Below, piece by piece: positions 53,151 through 63,056 of a stretch of 64,000 bases of DNA (position 1 is its first letter; each line of letters begins with the position of its first letter). The stretch is from Sodaliphilus pleomorphus (GTDB lineage Bacteria; Bacteroidota; Bacteroidia; Bacteroidales; Muribaculaceae). The translations under genes and the position numbers were made by a program. The stretch spans positions 1,743,001-1,807,000 of the forward strand of contig NZ_CP045696.1 of assembly GCF_009676955.1 (NCBI RefSeq), given 5' to 3'. The notes below the pieces were generated by a model that was given only the letters and a program-made list of their open reading frames with translations, searched no databases and was not told the origin of the DNA.

Positions 53151-54188
53151 ATGGCAAAGCAACGGCAGGCGTGGCTCGACTACGTGAGGTTTTTCAGCAT
53201 CTTTCTGGTGATAGTGTTCCACACTCCGCCCAGGCTGCCGCTGCTCGACAATGCGGTGGTGCTCAACCTGCGTGTGCCCGTGTTTTTCTGCATCTCGGGC
53301 TTCCTCTACAGCATCGACCGCTGGAGCGGCTTCAAGCAGTATGCCCTGCATCGCTCCAAGCAGATTGTGGTGCCCTATGTCACGTTTTTTCTCATTTTCT
53401 ACCCGCTGTGGCTCGTTGTGGGGAGGCGGCTGGGCGACCACCCCCAGGTGGCGGCGCTCAAGCCCCTGTGGGAGATGCTGCTGGGCGACCCCAAGGTGGT
53501 GCTGCCCACCTTTTGGTACCTGTCGTGCCTCTATGCCATGCAGCTGCTCTACTACTGGGTAGAGCGACTGGTGCCGCGGCGCTGGTTGATGGTGGCCACG
53601 GTGTTGCTCTCGGGGTGTGCCTTTGTGGCCTTTGAGCTGCAGCACAGCCGCATCGAGTATGCATGGTGGCGGTTTTGGAATGTGGGCAATGCCCTGCGTT
53701 TCATGCCCTTCTATGCCTTGGGCAACTGCTTCAAGCGTCAGCTGTCGGCGTTGAGCTTCACCAGCTGGCGCACTGTTGCCGGCTATGCGGTGCTGGCCTT
53801 GTTGTCGGTCGTGGGCATGGCAGCCGTGGCTCCCCTCGACACAAGCGACAATCCGCTCTACATGCTGTGCCGCATTCCGGCTGGCTTGATGGTGATACCT
53901 GCCTATTTCGGGGTGGCCAAGTGGCTTGCCGCCCGGTTGGGCCACAGCAAGGTCGTGGAGTTTGTGACCGTGAGCGGCACCGTGTATCTGGGACTGCAAA
54001 ACTACTTTATCGATGCGGCCAAGTTGCTGCTCACTCGCGTGTGCGGCGCTGGCTATGCCGTCGATCACGCGTGGCTCAAGCTGGTGATTGCTGTGGCGGT
54101 GATGGCGGCGATCTATCCGGTGGCCTGGCTGGTCGACCGCTACACGCCCTGGCTCATAGGCAAGGGCAAGTACTTCGACAAGTATTGA
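53151..54188 (+). CDS. Acyltransferase-3 family membrane protein
   Basis: Integral-membrane O-acyltransferase-like protein of 345 residues with about ten hydrophobic helices. The start of the domain is characteristic: WLDYVRFFSIFLVIVFHTPP, where the histidine in the VFH segment (about residue 23) is the usual active-site His, then RVPVFFCISGFL. Members add acyl groups such as acetyl to cell-surface sugars; the acceptor is not known. First of a group of three envelope genes. Confidence 0.85.
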   Translation: MAKQRQAWLDYVRFFSIFLVIVFHTPPRLPLLDNAVVLNLRVPVFFCISGFLYSIDRWSGFKQYALHRSKQIVVPYVTFFLIFYPLWLVVGRRLGDHPQVAALKPLWEMLLGDPKVVLPTFWYLSCLYAMQLLYYWVERLVPRRWLMVATVLLSGCAFVAFELQHSRIEYAWWRFWNVGNALRFMPFYALGNCFKRQLSALSFTSWRTVAGYAVLALLSVVGMAAVAPLDTSDNPLYMLCRIPAGLMVIPAYFGVAKWLAARLGHSKVVEFVTVSGTVYLGLQNYFIDAAKLLLTRVCGAGYAVDHAWLKLVIAVAVMAAIYPVAWLVDRYTPWLIGKGKYFDKY

Positions 54189-54262
54189 TGCCGGCGGCAG
54201 GCAAGTGGGCTGCCGTGCTCAAGGCCAAGATGATAAATTCAAGCTATATCCAAAAAAAATCG

Positions 54263-54270
54263 TAACTTTG
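54263..54270 (+). promoter_or_regulatory. -7 box directly before the second acyltransferase gene
   Basis: TAACTTTG ends 8 bp before the ATG at 54279, so transcription would begin within a few bases of that ATG. Confidence 0.5.
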
Positions 54271-54278
54271 CGCCCGCT

Positions 54279-55442
54279 ATGAGTAATGACAACAACAGCG
54301 GCATGCTGTCGCGCATCGAGTGCCAGGCCATGAAGGGCTTGGCCATGCTGTCGATCATGCTGCACAACTTGTGCCACTTGATGCCCACCGGCCGTGGCAC
54401 CAACGAGTTTTTCTACGACTCCCGCTGTGCCGGCAACCTGTGGGACTACCTGCAGCACATCGACGGCAACTGGTTTCTCGTGTTCGGCTCTTTCTTTGGG
54501 CAGTTTGGCGTGCAGGTGTTCCTGTTCTTGAGTGCCTACGGCCTTGTCAAGAAATATGAGCAGGGCCCGGGGCTGGGAGTGGGGCGTCGCGAGTTTGTGA
54601 GCGAGCACTACTGGAAGCTGTTCAGGCTCATGATCATAGGCCTTGTCGTTGCCATTTTCCTGGGCGAGCTCATGAAGCGCGACGGCGGCTGGTTCTTGAA
54701 CAACTGCCTGGGCATGGAAGGTTTCAAGATGCATTTCATGAGCCGTCCCGAGTACTGGTTTCCGCAGGTGTTCATGATCACCAACTTGCTGCCTTATCCC
54801 GATGTGAATATATGGCCCGGCCCCTACTGGTTTCTGGGCATCATGGTGCAGCTCTACATTGTGTACCGCCTGTTCCTGCACACGAGTGCCGCGGCCCCGC
54901 GGTGGCGCGGGTGGCTGCCGGTGGCGGTGTTTCTCGTCGTCACCCTGCTGCCGCAATACCTGGTGCCGCACACGGGCGATGCCATCACCTACATGCGCTA
55001 CAATTTCTTGATAGCCGGTGTGCCCTTTGCCGCCGGGCTGCTGGCCGGCCGCTATGTGCGCGGGCCGGTGGTGACGGGCAAGGCCGCGCTGGCAGCCGTC
55101 TTTGCGGTGTCGACGGCAGCATTTGTGGCCATGCAGTTCGACTTCACCCTGTGGCTGTGGTGCCCGCTGCCATTTGTGGCAGCGGTGGCCAGCGCCGTGC
55201 GCCTGTGCGGCGAGCGGCTCATGCGGCCCATGGTGTGGGTGGGCGCCGTGTCGTCGTGCCTGTTTATCGTGCACCCCATCGTGCGCATCTTCTTCTTCAC
55301 CTGGGACTGGCTGCCGGCTTCAACCCACTATCTCTACCTGGTGCTGGCTGTGTATGCGGCTGTGTCGATACTCGCGGCCGTGGGCTACCGCAAGCTCATA
55401 GCCTACTTGCCATCGCCTAAAAAAGTGACCCAGTACCGATGA
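54279..55442 (+). CDS. Acyltransferase-3-like membrane protein
   Basis: Integral-membrane protein of 387 residues with about ten helices. The acyltransferase pattern begins RIECQAMKGLAMLSIMLHN (His in IMLHNLCH is the probable active-site residue), then FGVQVFLFLSAYGLVKKYE. Compared with the previous gene the two are only distantly related. The ATG at 54279 would be almost leaderless given the -7 box at 54263-54270; ATG at 54303 (MLSRIECQAMKG) is a good alternative start with a leader of about 25 nt. The stop overlaps the next gene by 4 bp. Confidence 0.8.
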   Translation: MSNDNNSGMLSRIECQAMKGLAMLSIMLHNLCHLMPTGRGTNEFFYDSRCAGNLWDYLQHIDGNWFLVFGSFFGQFGVQVFLFLSAYGLVKKYEQGPGLGVGRREFVSEHYWKLFRLMIIGLVVAIFLGELMKRDGGWFLNNCLGMEGFKMHFMSRPEYWFPQVFMITNLLPYPDVNIWPGPYWFLGIMVQLYIVYRLFLHTSAAAPRWRGWLPVAVFLVVTLLPQYLVPHTGDAITYMRYNFLIAGVPFAAGLLAGRYVRGPVVTGKAALAAVFAVSTAAFVAMQFDFTLWLWCPLPFVAAVASAVRLCGERLMRPMVWVGAVSSCLFIVHPIVRIFFFTWDWLPASTHYLYLVLAVYAAVSILAAVGYRKLIAYLPSPKKVTQYR

Positions 55443-57277
55443 ACGGGTTCAAGCGCATACTGTTGGGGCCTGTGTCGGCCATAGGGCGCCCCGTGTGGCG
55501 CGAGCTGCCGTTTTTCCTGGCGGCTTGCTACCTGCTGGCCCCTGCCTCGTGGTATGAAATCTACACGCTCATTCTCAAGGGAGTCTTTGAGCTGGGCGAC
55601 TACTACACCGAGCGCGCCTTCACCTTTGTGAGCGTGGGAGTGGCTGTAGCCATCGTGCTCACGGTGGCCGTGCATGCAGTGGGCCGCCGCGGCTTCAAGG
55701 CCGCGCTCTACGTGCTGCTGCTGGCCAACTTGCTCATGGGCCGCTTCATCTACTACAATTTCAACGCCGTGTTCTCGCCCTCGCTGGCCATCATCCTGGG
55801 CGAAACCACGCCAGGCGAGAGCCGGGAGTTTCTGGGCGCCTATCTTGCCACGCCCGCCAGTGTGCATGCCTATGCCATCGTTGTGCTGGTGGCGGGCATT
55901 GCCGTCATGCTCGAGGAGCTGTGGCGGGTGCGCCGCACCAGCTCGCTGTGGGGCGGGGCGGCGGGCGGCCTCGTGGTGCTGGCCCTGCTCGTGTGCGGCG
56001 TGGTCAACATGCAGTACACCGTGGCCATGCTGCGGTGCAGCAACATGAACGAGCTCGAGAAGTGCGACTACTTCTACATAGGCAACTGGGATGTCGACGA
56101 GGCGAGCAACTATGCCTACACCCTGCACACGCTCAAGCTCACCAGCCACGAGATAGGCGAGATTGTCGACAACACCTGCCGGGCTGCCCAGCGTCGCGAG
56201 GCGGCCATGAAGGCGCCGGCCGACTCGGCACTCACCCTGGTGGTGGTGATAGGGGAGAGCTACAACAAGCACCACGCCAGCCTCTACGGCTACGACCTGC
56301 CCACCACCCCCAACATGGACCGCGAGCAACGCCTGGGCAACCTGGTGGCTTTCACCGACGTCATCGCCCCCTACAACACCACCTCGGTCACGCTCAAAAA
56401 CGTGTTCTCGTGCAACAGCATGAACCAGCGACAGCAATGGTATGACTATCCCATGTTTCCGGCCTTGTTTAAGACGGCCGGCTACAAAGTGATGCTGTGG
56501 GACAACCAGATAGGCACCTTCCAGACGGCCGTGTTCTCGTTTTCGCTCAACTCGGTGTTGTTTGACCGGCGCGTCATCAAGGCTTCCTACGACGGCCTCA
56601 ACAGCCGCAACTACAACTACGACGGCGACCTGGTCGACGACTATTTCAGGCACGAGGATGCCCGTGCGCCCCGCCAGCTCGTGCTGCTGCACCTCATGGG
56701 CCAGCACTTGCAGTATGCCGACCGTTATCCCCACGGCAAGGGCTACGACCGGTGGACCGCCGCCCACATCAAGCGCGAGGCCCCCTACCTGAACCAGGCC
56801 CGCAAGACGGTGATTGCCAACTATGCCAACGCCACCCTCTACAACGATGCCGTGCTCGAGCGCATTTTTGCCCACTACCGCAAGCGCAACGCTGTGGTGA
56901 TGTACTTCAGCGACCACGGCGAGGAGGTGTATGACTACCGCAACTACTTCGGGCGCGACCACAACATTTCCAGGAGCGCCCAGCTGGTGCGCAACGACAA
57001 CGAGATACCCCTGGTGCTGTGGTTCTCGCCCGTGTACAAGGCCCGCCACCCCGAGGTGGTGGCCAGGGCGCAGGCCGCCTGCCACCGGCCCATGGTGAAC
57101 GACGACGTGAGCAACATGCTCCTTGACCTGGGCGGCATCGACACCCGCTACTACAACGCCTCGCGCAACGTGCTCGACGCGCGAGGCTTCAAGCCCGTGC
57201 GCCGCATCGTCTACGACCACTACGACTACGACAAGCTCGTGCGCGAGGCGGCTCGCTATCAAAGTACAACAAAATAA
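55439..57277 (+). CDS. Phosphoethanolamine transferase (EptA-like sulfatase fold), copy 2
   Basis: 612 residues. About five N-terminal membrane helices (to roughly residue 200), then a periplasmic alkaline-phosphatase-like domain with VVIGESYNKHHASLYGYD, NTTSVTLKNVFSC (probable nucleophile Thr) and VVMYFSDHGEEVYDY. Paralogue of the protein at 19162-20979; the motif regions are closely similar. Its ATG overlaps the acyltransferase stop (ATGA), so the two are coupled and may act on the same envelope acceptor. The acceptor is not known. Confidence 0.85.
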   Translation: MNGFKRILLGPVSAIGRPVWRELPFFLAACYLLAPASWYEIYTLILKGVFELGDYYTERAFTFVSVGVAVAIVLTVAVHAVGRRGFKAALYVLLLANLLMGRFIYYNFNAVFSPSLAIILGETTPGESREFLGAYLATPASVHAYAIVVLVAGIAVMLEELWRVRRTSSLWGGAAGGLVVLALLVCGVVNMQYTVAMLRCSNMNELEKCDYFYIGNWDVDEASNYAYTLHTLKLTSHEIGEIVDNTCRAAQRREAAMKAPADSALTLVVVIGESYNKHHASLYGYDLPTTPNMDREQRLGNLVAFTDVIAPYNTTSVTLKNVFSCNSMNQRQQWYDYPMFPALFKTAGYKVMLWDNQIGTFQTAVFSFSLNSVLFDRRVIKASYDGLNSRNYNYDGDLVDDYFRHEDARAPRQLVLLHLMGQHLQYADRYPHGKGYDRWTAAHIKREAPYLNQARKTVIANYANATLYNDAVLERIFAHYRKRNAVVMYFSDHGEEVYDYRNYFGRDHNISRSAQLVRNDNEIPLVLWFSPVYKARHPEVVARAQAACHRPMVNDDVSNMLLDLGGIDTRYYNASRNVLDARGFKPVRRIVYDHYDYDKLVREAARYQSTTK

Positions 57278-57298
57278 AGAGAAAGGATACAACACACG

Positions 57299-58585
57299 AT
57301 GACAAGCAAACCAGTCATGCAGCGCAGCGACTTCGAGATCATGGCCCCGGTGGGGTCGTGGGAGAGCCTCACGGCAGCCGCCCAGGGTGGTGCCGACGCC
57401 ATCTACTTCGGCATCGAGGGTCTCAACATGCGCAGCAAGTCGAGCGTGAACTTCAGCCTCGACGACCTCAACACCATAGCCGCCTGGTGCCACGAGCGGC
57501 ACATGAAGAGCTATCTCACAGTCAACACCATCATCTATGACGACGACATCGACTACATGCACAAGATTGTCGACGCCGCCCGCCAGGCCGGCATCACGGC
57601 CATCATTGCCTGCGACATGGCCACCATCGTCTATGCCCGCCAGGTGGGGGTGGAGGTGCACATCTCCACCCAGGTCAACGTGAGCAACAGCGAGGCGGTG
57701 CGCTTCTACAGCCAGTGGGCCGATGTGATGGTGCTGGCCCGCGAGCTCAATCTCGACCAGGTGAAAAAGATTCATGACACCATCGAGCGCGACAATGTGC
57801 GCGGACCTCACGGCGAGCCGGTGCGCATCGAGATGTTCTGCCACGGCGCCCTGTGCATGGCCATCAGCGGCAAGTGCTACATGAGCCTGCACCAGACGGG
57901 CGCCAGCGCCAACCGCGGCGCCTGCCGCCAGATGTGCCGCCGCAGCTACATCGTGACCGACCGCGACACGGGCGAGGAACTTGCCATCGACAACAAGTAT
58001 ATCATGTCGCCCAAAGATCTCAAGACCATACACTTCCTTAACAAGATGGTCGATGCCGGCGTGCGCGTGTTCAAGATCGAGGGACGTGCCCGCGGTCCCG
58101 AGTATGTGCGCACGGTGGCCAGCTGCTACAACGAGGCCCTGGCCAGCATCATCGACGGTACCTACAGCGAGGCTAAGATCGAGGACTGGAACACGAGGCT
58201 GGCGCGCGTGTTCAACCGCGGCTTCTGGAACGGCTACTACCTGGGGCAGCGCCTGGGCGAGTGGTCGGCCAAGTATGGCAGCAGCGCCACCCGTGTCAAG
58301 CAGTATGCCGCCCGGGGTGTGCGCTACTTCTCCCGCCTGGGGGTGGCCGAGTTTCTCATGGAGGCCGGCGAGCTGCACGTGGGCGACAACGTGCTCATCG
58401 AGGGTCCCACAACAGGTGCCGTGCCCCTCACGCTCACCGAGATAAGGGTCGACCTCAAGCCGGTGGAGCACACGGTGAAGGGTGAGCACTTCTCGATCAA
58501 GACCGACGTGAAGGTGCGCCCCAGCGACAAGCTCTACCTGTGGCGCGACGTGGAGCGGCCCGCGGGGCAGCGTCGCATCGAGTGA
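57299..58585 (+). CDS. U32-family protein (TrhP/YegQ-like)
   Basis: A 428-residue protein of the peptidase U32 family, whose members are mostly RNA-hydroxylation factors rather than proteases. Start of domain: EIMAPVGSWESLTAAAQGGA and IYFGIEGLNMRSK. The conserved cysteines are visible: CHGALCMAISGKCYMSLHQ (near 180-200) and GACRQMCRRSY (near 203-213). Homologues of this type act in prephenate-dependent hydroxylation of tRNA uridine-34; that role is inferred. 21 bp after the phosphoethanolamine transferase, so it may share its transcript. Confidence 0.88.
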   Translation: MTSKPVMQRSDFEIMAPVGSWESLTAAAQGGADAIYFGIEGLNMRSKSSVNFSLDDLNTIAAWCHERHMKSYLTVNTIIYDDDIDYMHKIVDAARQAGITAIIACDMATIVYARQVGVEVHISTQVNVSNSEAVRFYSQWADVMVLARELNLDQVKKIHDTIERDNVRGPHGEPVRIEMFCHGALCMAISGKCYMSLHQTGASANRGACRQMCRRSYIVTDRDTGEELAIDNKYIMSPKDLKTIHFLNKMVDAGVRVFKIEGRARGPEYVRTVASCYNEALASIIDGTYSEAKIEDWNTRLARVFNRGFWNGYYLGQRLGEWSAKYGSSATRVKQYAARGVRYFSRLGVAEFLMEAGELHVGDNVLIEGPTTGAVPLTLTEIRVDLKPVEHTVKGEHFSIKTDVKVRPSDKLYLWRDVERPAGQRRIE

Positions 58586-58660
58586 GCCATGCCAGCGGCA
58601 AGGGGGGCGGCAGTCGCATTTTTGCCCGTGCGGCTGTTTTCATTTCAAGTGAAAAATTTG

Positions 58661-58668
58661 TAATTTTG
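58661..58668 (+). promoter_or_regulatory. -7 box of mutS
   Basis: TAATTTTG (exact TAnnTTTG), 24 bp before the ATG at 58693. The region at -33 reads TTTTC, not TTTG. Confidence 0.45.
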
Positions 58669-58692
58669 CAAGGATAGAAATATATTTAGGAT

Positions 58693-61323
58693 ATGGCTAA
58701 AGAAGCAGCGCCCACACCCATGATGAAGCAGTATCTCGCGATGAAGCAGAAGCACCCCGATGCCCTGCTGCTTTACCGCGTGGGCGACTTCTATGAAACC
58801 TACGGGCAAGATGCCATAGTGGCCAGCGAGATACTGGGCATCACGCTCACGCGCCGCTCCAATGGCGCTGCCAAGAGCGTGGAGATGGCCGGTTTCCCGC
58901 ACCACGCCCTCGACACCTACCTGCCCAAGCTGGTGCGCGCCGGCAAGCGCGTGGCTATATGCGACCAGCTCGAAGACCCCAAGCTGGCCAAGAAACTGGT
59001 GAAGCGGGGCATCACCGAGCTCGTCACCCCCGGTGTGGTGGTGGGCGGCACCATCCTCGACCGCAAGGAAAACAACTTCCTGGCAGCTGTGCACTTCGAC
59101 AAGAAGAGCCTGCTGGGCGTGGCCTTTCTCGACATCTCGACGGGCGAGTTTATCACCTCGCAGGGCACGCCCGACTATGTCGACAAGCTGCTGGTCAACT
59201 TTGCGCCCAAGGAGGTGCTCATCGAGCGCAGCAACCGCCAGCGCTTTGCCGACACCTTCAGCAACAGCAAGTACCTCACCTTTGAGCTCGACGACTGGAT
59301 CTTTACCGAGGAGGCTGCGCGCGACCGCCTGCTCAAGCACTTCGAGACCCGTAACCTGAAGGGCTTCGGGGTCGACGACATGCCAGCGGCCGTCATCGCC
59401 TCGGGAGCCGTGCTGCACTATCTCGACCTCACGCAGCACACCCACATCAAGCACATCACCACCCTGTCGCGCATCGAGGCCGAGCGCTACGTGCGCCTCG
59501 ACAAGTTCACCGTGCGCAACCTCGAGCTGGTGGCACCCATGGCCGAGGACGGCATGAGCCTGCTCAGCGTCATCGACAAGACCCTCTCGCCCATGGGAGC
59601 CCGCATGATGCACCGCTGGGTGCTCTTCCCGCTCAAGGACGTGAAAGCCATCAACCGCCGCCTCGACGTGGTGGACTATTTCTTCAAGCACCCCGATGCC
59701 CGCGACCTGGTCAAGGAGCAGCTCGAGCTGGTGGGCGACATCGAGCGCCTCGTCTCCAAGGTGGCCGTGGGGCGCATCACCCCGCGCGAGCTGGTGCAGC
59801 TCAAGTGCGCCCTGCAGGCCATCGAGCCCGTGAAGCGCATGTGCAGCGCCAGCGACGAGCCTGTGCTGGCCTCGATAGGCGAGCAGCTCAACCCCTGCCG
59901 CGGCGTGAGCGAGCGCATCGAGAAGGAAATCAACCCCGACGCTCCTGCCCAGGTGAGCCGCGGCAACGTCATCAACCGCGGTGTCGACCCCCAGCTCGAC
60001 GAGCTGCGCGACATCTCCTACTCGAGCAAGGACTACCTCATGCGCCTGCAGCAGCAGGAGAGCGAGCGCACGGGCATACCCAGTCTCAAGATTGCCTACA
60101 ACAACGTCTTTGGCTACTACATCGAGGTGCGCAACACCCACCGCGACAAGGTGCCCCCCGAGTGGGTGCGCAAGCAGACGCTGGTCAACGCCGAGCGCTA
60201 CATCACCCAGGAGCTCAAGGAATACGAAGAAAAAATACTGGGTGCCGAGGAGAAAATAGCCCTGATCGAGGCCCGCCTCTTCGGCGAGCTCGTGGCCGCC
60301 GTGACCGACTACATCCCCGCCATTCAGACCGACTCGGCCCTCATCGCCCAGCTCGACTGCCTGTGTGCCTTCACGCGCGTGGCCATCGACAACAAGTACA
60401 ACCGCCCCGTGGTCGACGACAGTCTCGACATCGATATCACTGCCGGCCGCCACCCGGTCATCGAGAGGCGCCTGCCGCCTGGCGAGGCCTATGTGCCCAA
60501 CAGCCTGCACCTGAGCAACGACGACCAGCAGGTGATGATCATCACCGGCCCCAACATGGCCGGCAAGAGCGCCTTGCTGCGACAGACGGCCCTCATCGCC
60601 CTCATGGCGCAAATAGGCTGCTATGTGCCCGCCGAGAGTGCCCGCATAGGCATCGTCGACAAGATCTTCACCCGCGTGGGGGCCAGCGACAATATCTCGC
60701 TGGGCGAGTCGACCTTCATGGTCGAGATGACCGAGGCAGCCTCGATACTCAACAACCTGAGCCAGCGCTCGCTGGTGCTCTTCGACGAGCTGGGCCGCGG
60801 CACCAGCACCTACGACGGCATCTCGATAGCCTGGGCCATTGTGGAGTACATTCACGAGAACCCGTGCCACGCCAAGACCCTCTTTGCCACCCACTACCAC
60901 GAGCTCAACGAGATGGCCAAGTCGTTTCGCCGCATCAAGAACTACAACGTGGCCGTGAAGGAAATCGACGGCAAGGTCGTGTTTGTGCGCAAGCTCGTCA
61001 AGGGCGGCAGCGCCCACAGCTTCGGCATCCATGTGGCCAAGATTGCCGGCATGCCGCCCAGCATTGTCAAGCGGGCCGGCGAGGTGCTCAAGCAGCTCGA
61101 GGCCAACAACCAGGTCGGCAAGACGCTCACCCGCGACCTCGACGATGTGGCCACATCGCGCAGCGGCTACCAACTGTCGTTTTTCCAGCTCGACGACCCT
61201 GTGCTGAGCCAGGTGCGCGACGAGATACTGGGACTCGACATCAACAACCTCACCCCCATGGAGGCGCTCAACAAGCTCAACGACATCAAGGCCATCATCA
61301 CTGGCAAGTCGCAGGGCGACTGA
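58693..61323 (+). CDS. mutS: DNA mismatch-repair protein MutS
   Basis: Recognises mismatches and starts repair. 876 residues. Mismatch-binding domain at the N-terminus with [11 protein letters not shown] (Phe-x-Glu motif, near 33-43), connector, lever/clamp, and the ABC ATPase domain with the Walker A sequence GPNMAGKS (Lys625), Walker [17 protein letters not shown] near 695-710 and THYHEL switch. Complete and with no unusual residue loss. Monocistronic by position. Confidence 0.97.
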   Translation: MAKEAAPTPMMKQYLAMKQKHPDALLLYRVGDFYETYGQDAIVASEILGITLTRRSNGAAKSVEMAGFPHHALDTYLPKLVRAGKRVAICDQLEDPKLAKKLVKRGITELVTPGVVVGGTILDRKENNFLAAVHFDKKSLLGVAFLDISTGEFITSQGTPDYVDKLLVNFAPKEVLIERSNRQRFADTFSNSKYLTFELDDWIFTEEAARDRLLKHFETRNLKGFGVDDMPAAVIASGAVLHYLDLTQHTHIKHITTLSRIEAERYVRLDKFTVRNLELVAPMAEDGMSLLSVIDKTLSPMGARMMHRWVLFPLKDVKAINRRLDVVDYFFKHPDARDLVKEQLELVGDIERLVSKVAVGRITPRELVQLKCALQAIEPVKRMCSASDEPVLASIGEQLNPCRGVSERIEKEINPDAPAQVSRGNVINRGVDPQLDELRDISYSSKDYLMRLQQQESERTGIPSLKIAYNNVFGYYIEVRNTHRDKVPPEWVRKQTLVNAERYITQELKEYEEKILGAEEKIALIEARLFGELVAAVTDYIPAIQTDSALIAQLDCLCAFTRVAIDNKYNRPVVDDSLDIDITAGRHPVIERRLPPGEAYVPNSLHLSNDDQQVMIITGPNMAGKSALLRQTALIALMAQIGCYVPAESARIGIVDKIFTRVGASDNISLGESTFMVEMTEAASILNNLSQRSLVLFDELGRGTSTYDGISIAWAIVEYIHENPCHAKTLFATHYHELNEMAKSFRRIKNYNVAVKEIDGKVVFVRKLVKGGSAHSFGIHVAKIAGMPPSIVKRAGEVLKQLEANNQVGKTLTRDLDDVATSRSGYQLSFFQLDDPVLSQVRDEILGLDINNLTPMEALNKLNDIKAIITGKSQGD

Positions 61324-61417
61324 GGCAGCGCGCGTCAGGTCCACTGCCAGGATGCCGGCGTCTCATCTACAGCATTGATTCACTTCTTTACCAACCATTT
61401 ATCTACAAGAAACAACA

Positions 61418-62707
61418 ATGAAACGATTCTACCTCATTGCACTGTGCCTCGCGGCAGCCTTGTCGCTCGCGGCGCAGCAAGTGTACAGCGTGGTCACCTG
61501 CCCGGCTCAGAACACCGCCACGGCCATGCAGGTGAGCTGGGGCGCCGACTCGGCCCTGGCCAGCACGTGGGTCGAGTACACCCTTGCCACCGATGCCTCC
61601 TGGGCCCGTGCCAAGCGCGTGGCCCCGCAGCAGCACCAGTGGTGCACAACCTACGATGGCATCTACAGCGCGCAGCCTGGCCAGAAGGAGATGTGGGAGC
61701 ATCACCGCTTTTGGAAAAACGGCGCCCGCCTCACCGGCCTCAAGCGCGACACCCCCTACAAGTACCGCATCGTGGCCCACGATGGCACGCCCATGAGCCA
61801 GGTGCACCACTTCAAGACCTCGGGCGCGCGGCACTGGAGCGCCTGCATCATCAGCGACTTCCACACCTGGACCCCGCTGCCTGGCCGCCTGGCCGCCGCG
61901 ATGGCCATGGTCGACACCGTGAGGGCAGTCGACCCCTCGGTCGACTGGGTGCTCAGCCTGGGCGACGTGGTGGCTTGGGGCGCCAGCTACAGCTACTGGC
62001 AGCGCATGTATGCCGAGCCCAACTTTGCCCGCTACATGTGGGCCGGCCTTGAGGGCAACCACGACCACATGTCGCGTCGTGGCCAGGGCGTGGCGGGCGC
62101 TGGCGGGCTGAGCGACGCCTACTTTCGCGACGCCCACTACCTGCCGCCCAACGGCTATGCCGGGCAGGAGGGCGTGTGCTACTACTTCCACTACGGCGAC
62201 GCGCTCTTTGTCATGCTCAACAACGAGGCCATGCACGACGAGGCTGGCCGCGAGCAGGCCAAGGCCTGGCTCAAGCGCGTGGCCAAGCGCGAGAAACACA
62301 AGTATCTGGTGGTGTGCATGCACTACGAGTGGTTTGACGGCCCCACGGGCAAACCCTTCATGTACGACTGGTTTCACGACACCTTCGACGCCTGTGGCGT
62401 CGACCTGGCGCTTGCAGGCAACAGCCACATCTACAACCGCAGCCATGCCATCTACCAGGGCCGGGTGACCGACGGCACCCGTCGTGGCACGGTCTACATC
62501 CAGAGCACGTCGAGCGACAACGGGCGCGGCCGCGATGCCGGCACGCTCACCCACAGCCTCGACTTCATAGCCCGGCACTGGAGCGAGGGCACGCACACCG
62601 TGAGCGCCATGCTGCTCGACGTCGACCCCCGGCGCATGACGGTGACCCTCTACGACCGCACCGGCCGCCTCATCGACCAGGCCACAATCCCGGCCAAGCG
62701 CAAGTGA
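61418..62707 (+). CDS. Exported metallophosphoesterase with N-terminal fibronectin-like domain
   Basis: 429 residues with a signal peptide (KRFYLIALCLAAALSLAAQ). Residues about 25-135 form a fibronectin-III-like domain similar to that of purple acid phosphatases. The metal sites of calcineurin-like phosphatases are seen as SDFHTW, GDVVAWG, EGNHDH, MHYEWF and GNSHIYNRS. Likely periplasmic or surface phosphatase; substrate unknown. The end of the protein is a beta-rich segment typical of purple acid phosphatases. Confidence 0.88.
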   Translation: MKRFYLIALCLAAALSLAAQQVYSVVTCPAQNTATAMQVSWGADSALASTWVEYTLATDASWARAKRVAPQQHQWCTTYDGIYSAQPGQKEMWEHHRFWKNGARLTGLKRDTPYKYRIVAHDGTPMSQVHHFKTSGARHWSACIISDFHTWTPLPGRLAAAMAMVDTVRAVDPSVDWVLSLGDVVAWGASYSYWQRMYAEPNFARYMWAGLEGNHDHMSRRGQGVAGAGGLSDAYFRDAHYLPPNGYAGQEGVCYYFHYGDALFVMLNNEAMHDEAGREQAKAWLKRVAKREKHKYLVVCMHYEWFDGPTGKPFMYDWFHDTFDACGVDLALAGNSHIYNRSHAIYQGRVTDGTRRGTVYIQSTSSDNGRGRDAGTLTHSLDFIARHWSEGTHTVSAMLLDVDPRRMTVTLYDRTGRLIDQATIPAKRK

Positions 62708-62711
62708 ACCA

Positions 62712-62740
62712 TGCCGCCACCGCCTGCCGCGGTGGCGGCA
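62712..62740 (+). terminator. Hairpin after the metallophosphoesterase gene
   Basis: A perfect 12-bp stem (62712-62723 with 62729-62740) with a 5-nt loop starts 5 bp after the stop codon. No T-tract follows. Confidence 0.6.
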
Positions 62741-63056
62741 CAACAGCGGCTGGTGGTGGAGCGCTTGAGCGCGGAACGCGTCCCTAACGTTAGGTGGCGG
62801 TTATTGCAGGGTGAATGGTCTGCTGCTCCTGTTCGGGAGCTTGCCGGGTCGTGCGGCATTGCGTGGCCGGCGCGTGCTAATTCCAATTAGAAGTGCAAAA
62901 CTCTGCGGTGCATTAAAACATGAAAAACACCGCGGAGGTTTGCCTTGCGGCTGGGGGCGCGAAGCCCCCAAAGAGCATTGGCGGATAACTTAAGCAATAC
63001 AAAAAAAGAGGAGATCTTTCGTTCCCCTCCCTAAGATTAATTAATTTTGTATTGTG
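62741..63056. other. Intergenic stretch with several palindromes, left flank of an IS30 element
   Basis: No gene is supported. Visible inverted repeats: CCTAACGTTAGG at 62783-62794, CTAATT/AATTAG at 62877-62890, a 10-bp stem with one mismatch at 62901-62937, a 7-bp stem with GCGAA loop at 62952-62970, and CAATACAAAA (62995-63004) opposed to TTTTGTATTG (63045-63054), directly before the transposase start. Confidence 0.6.

Noticed and set aside
62811..62993. Frame of 60 codons before the IS30 transposase
   Set aside because: It runs through three inverted repeats and shows no conserved features.
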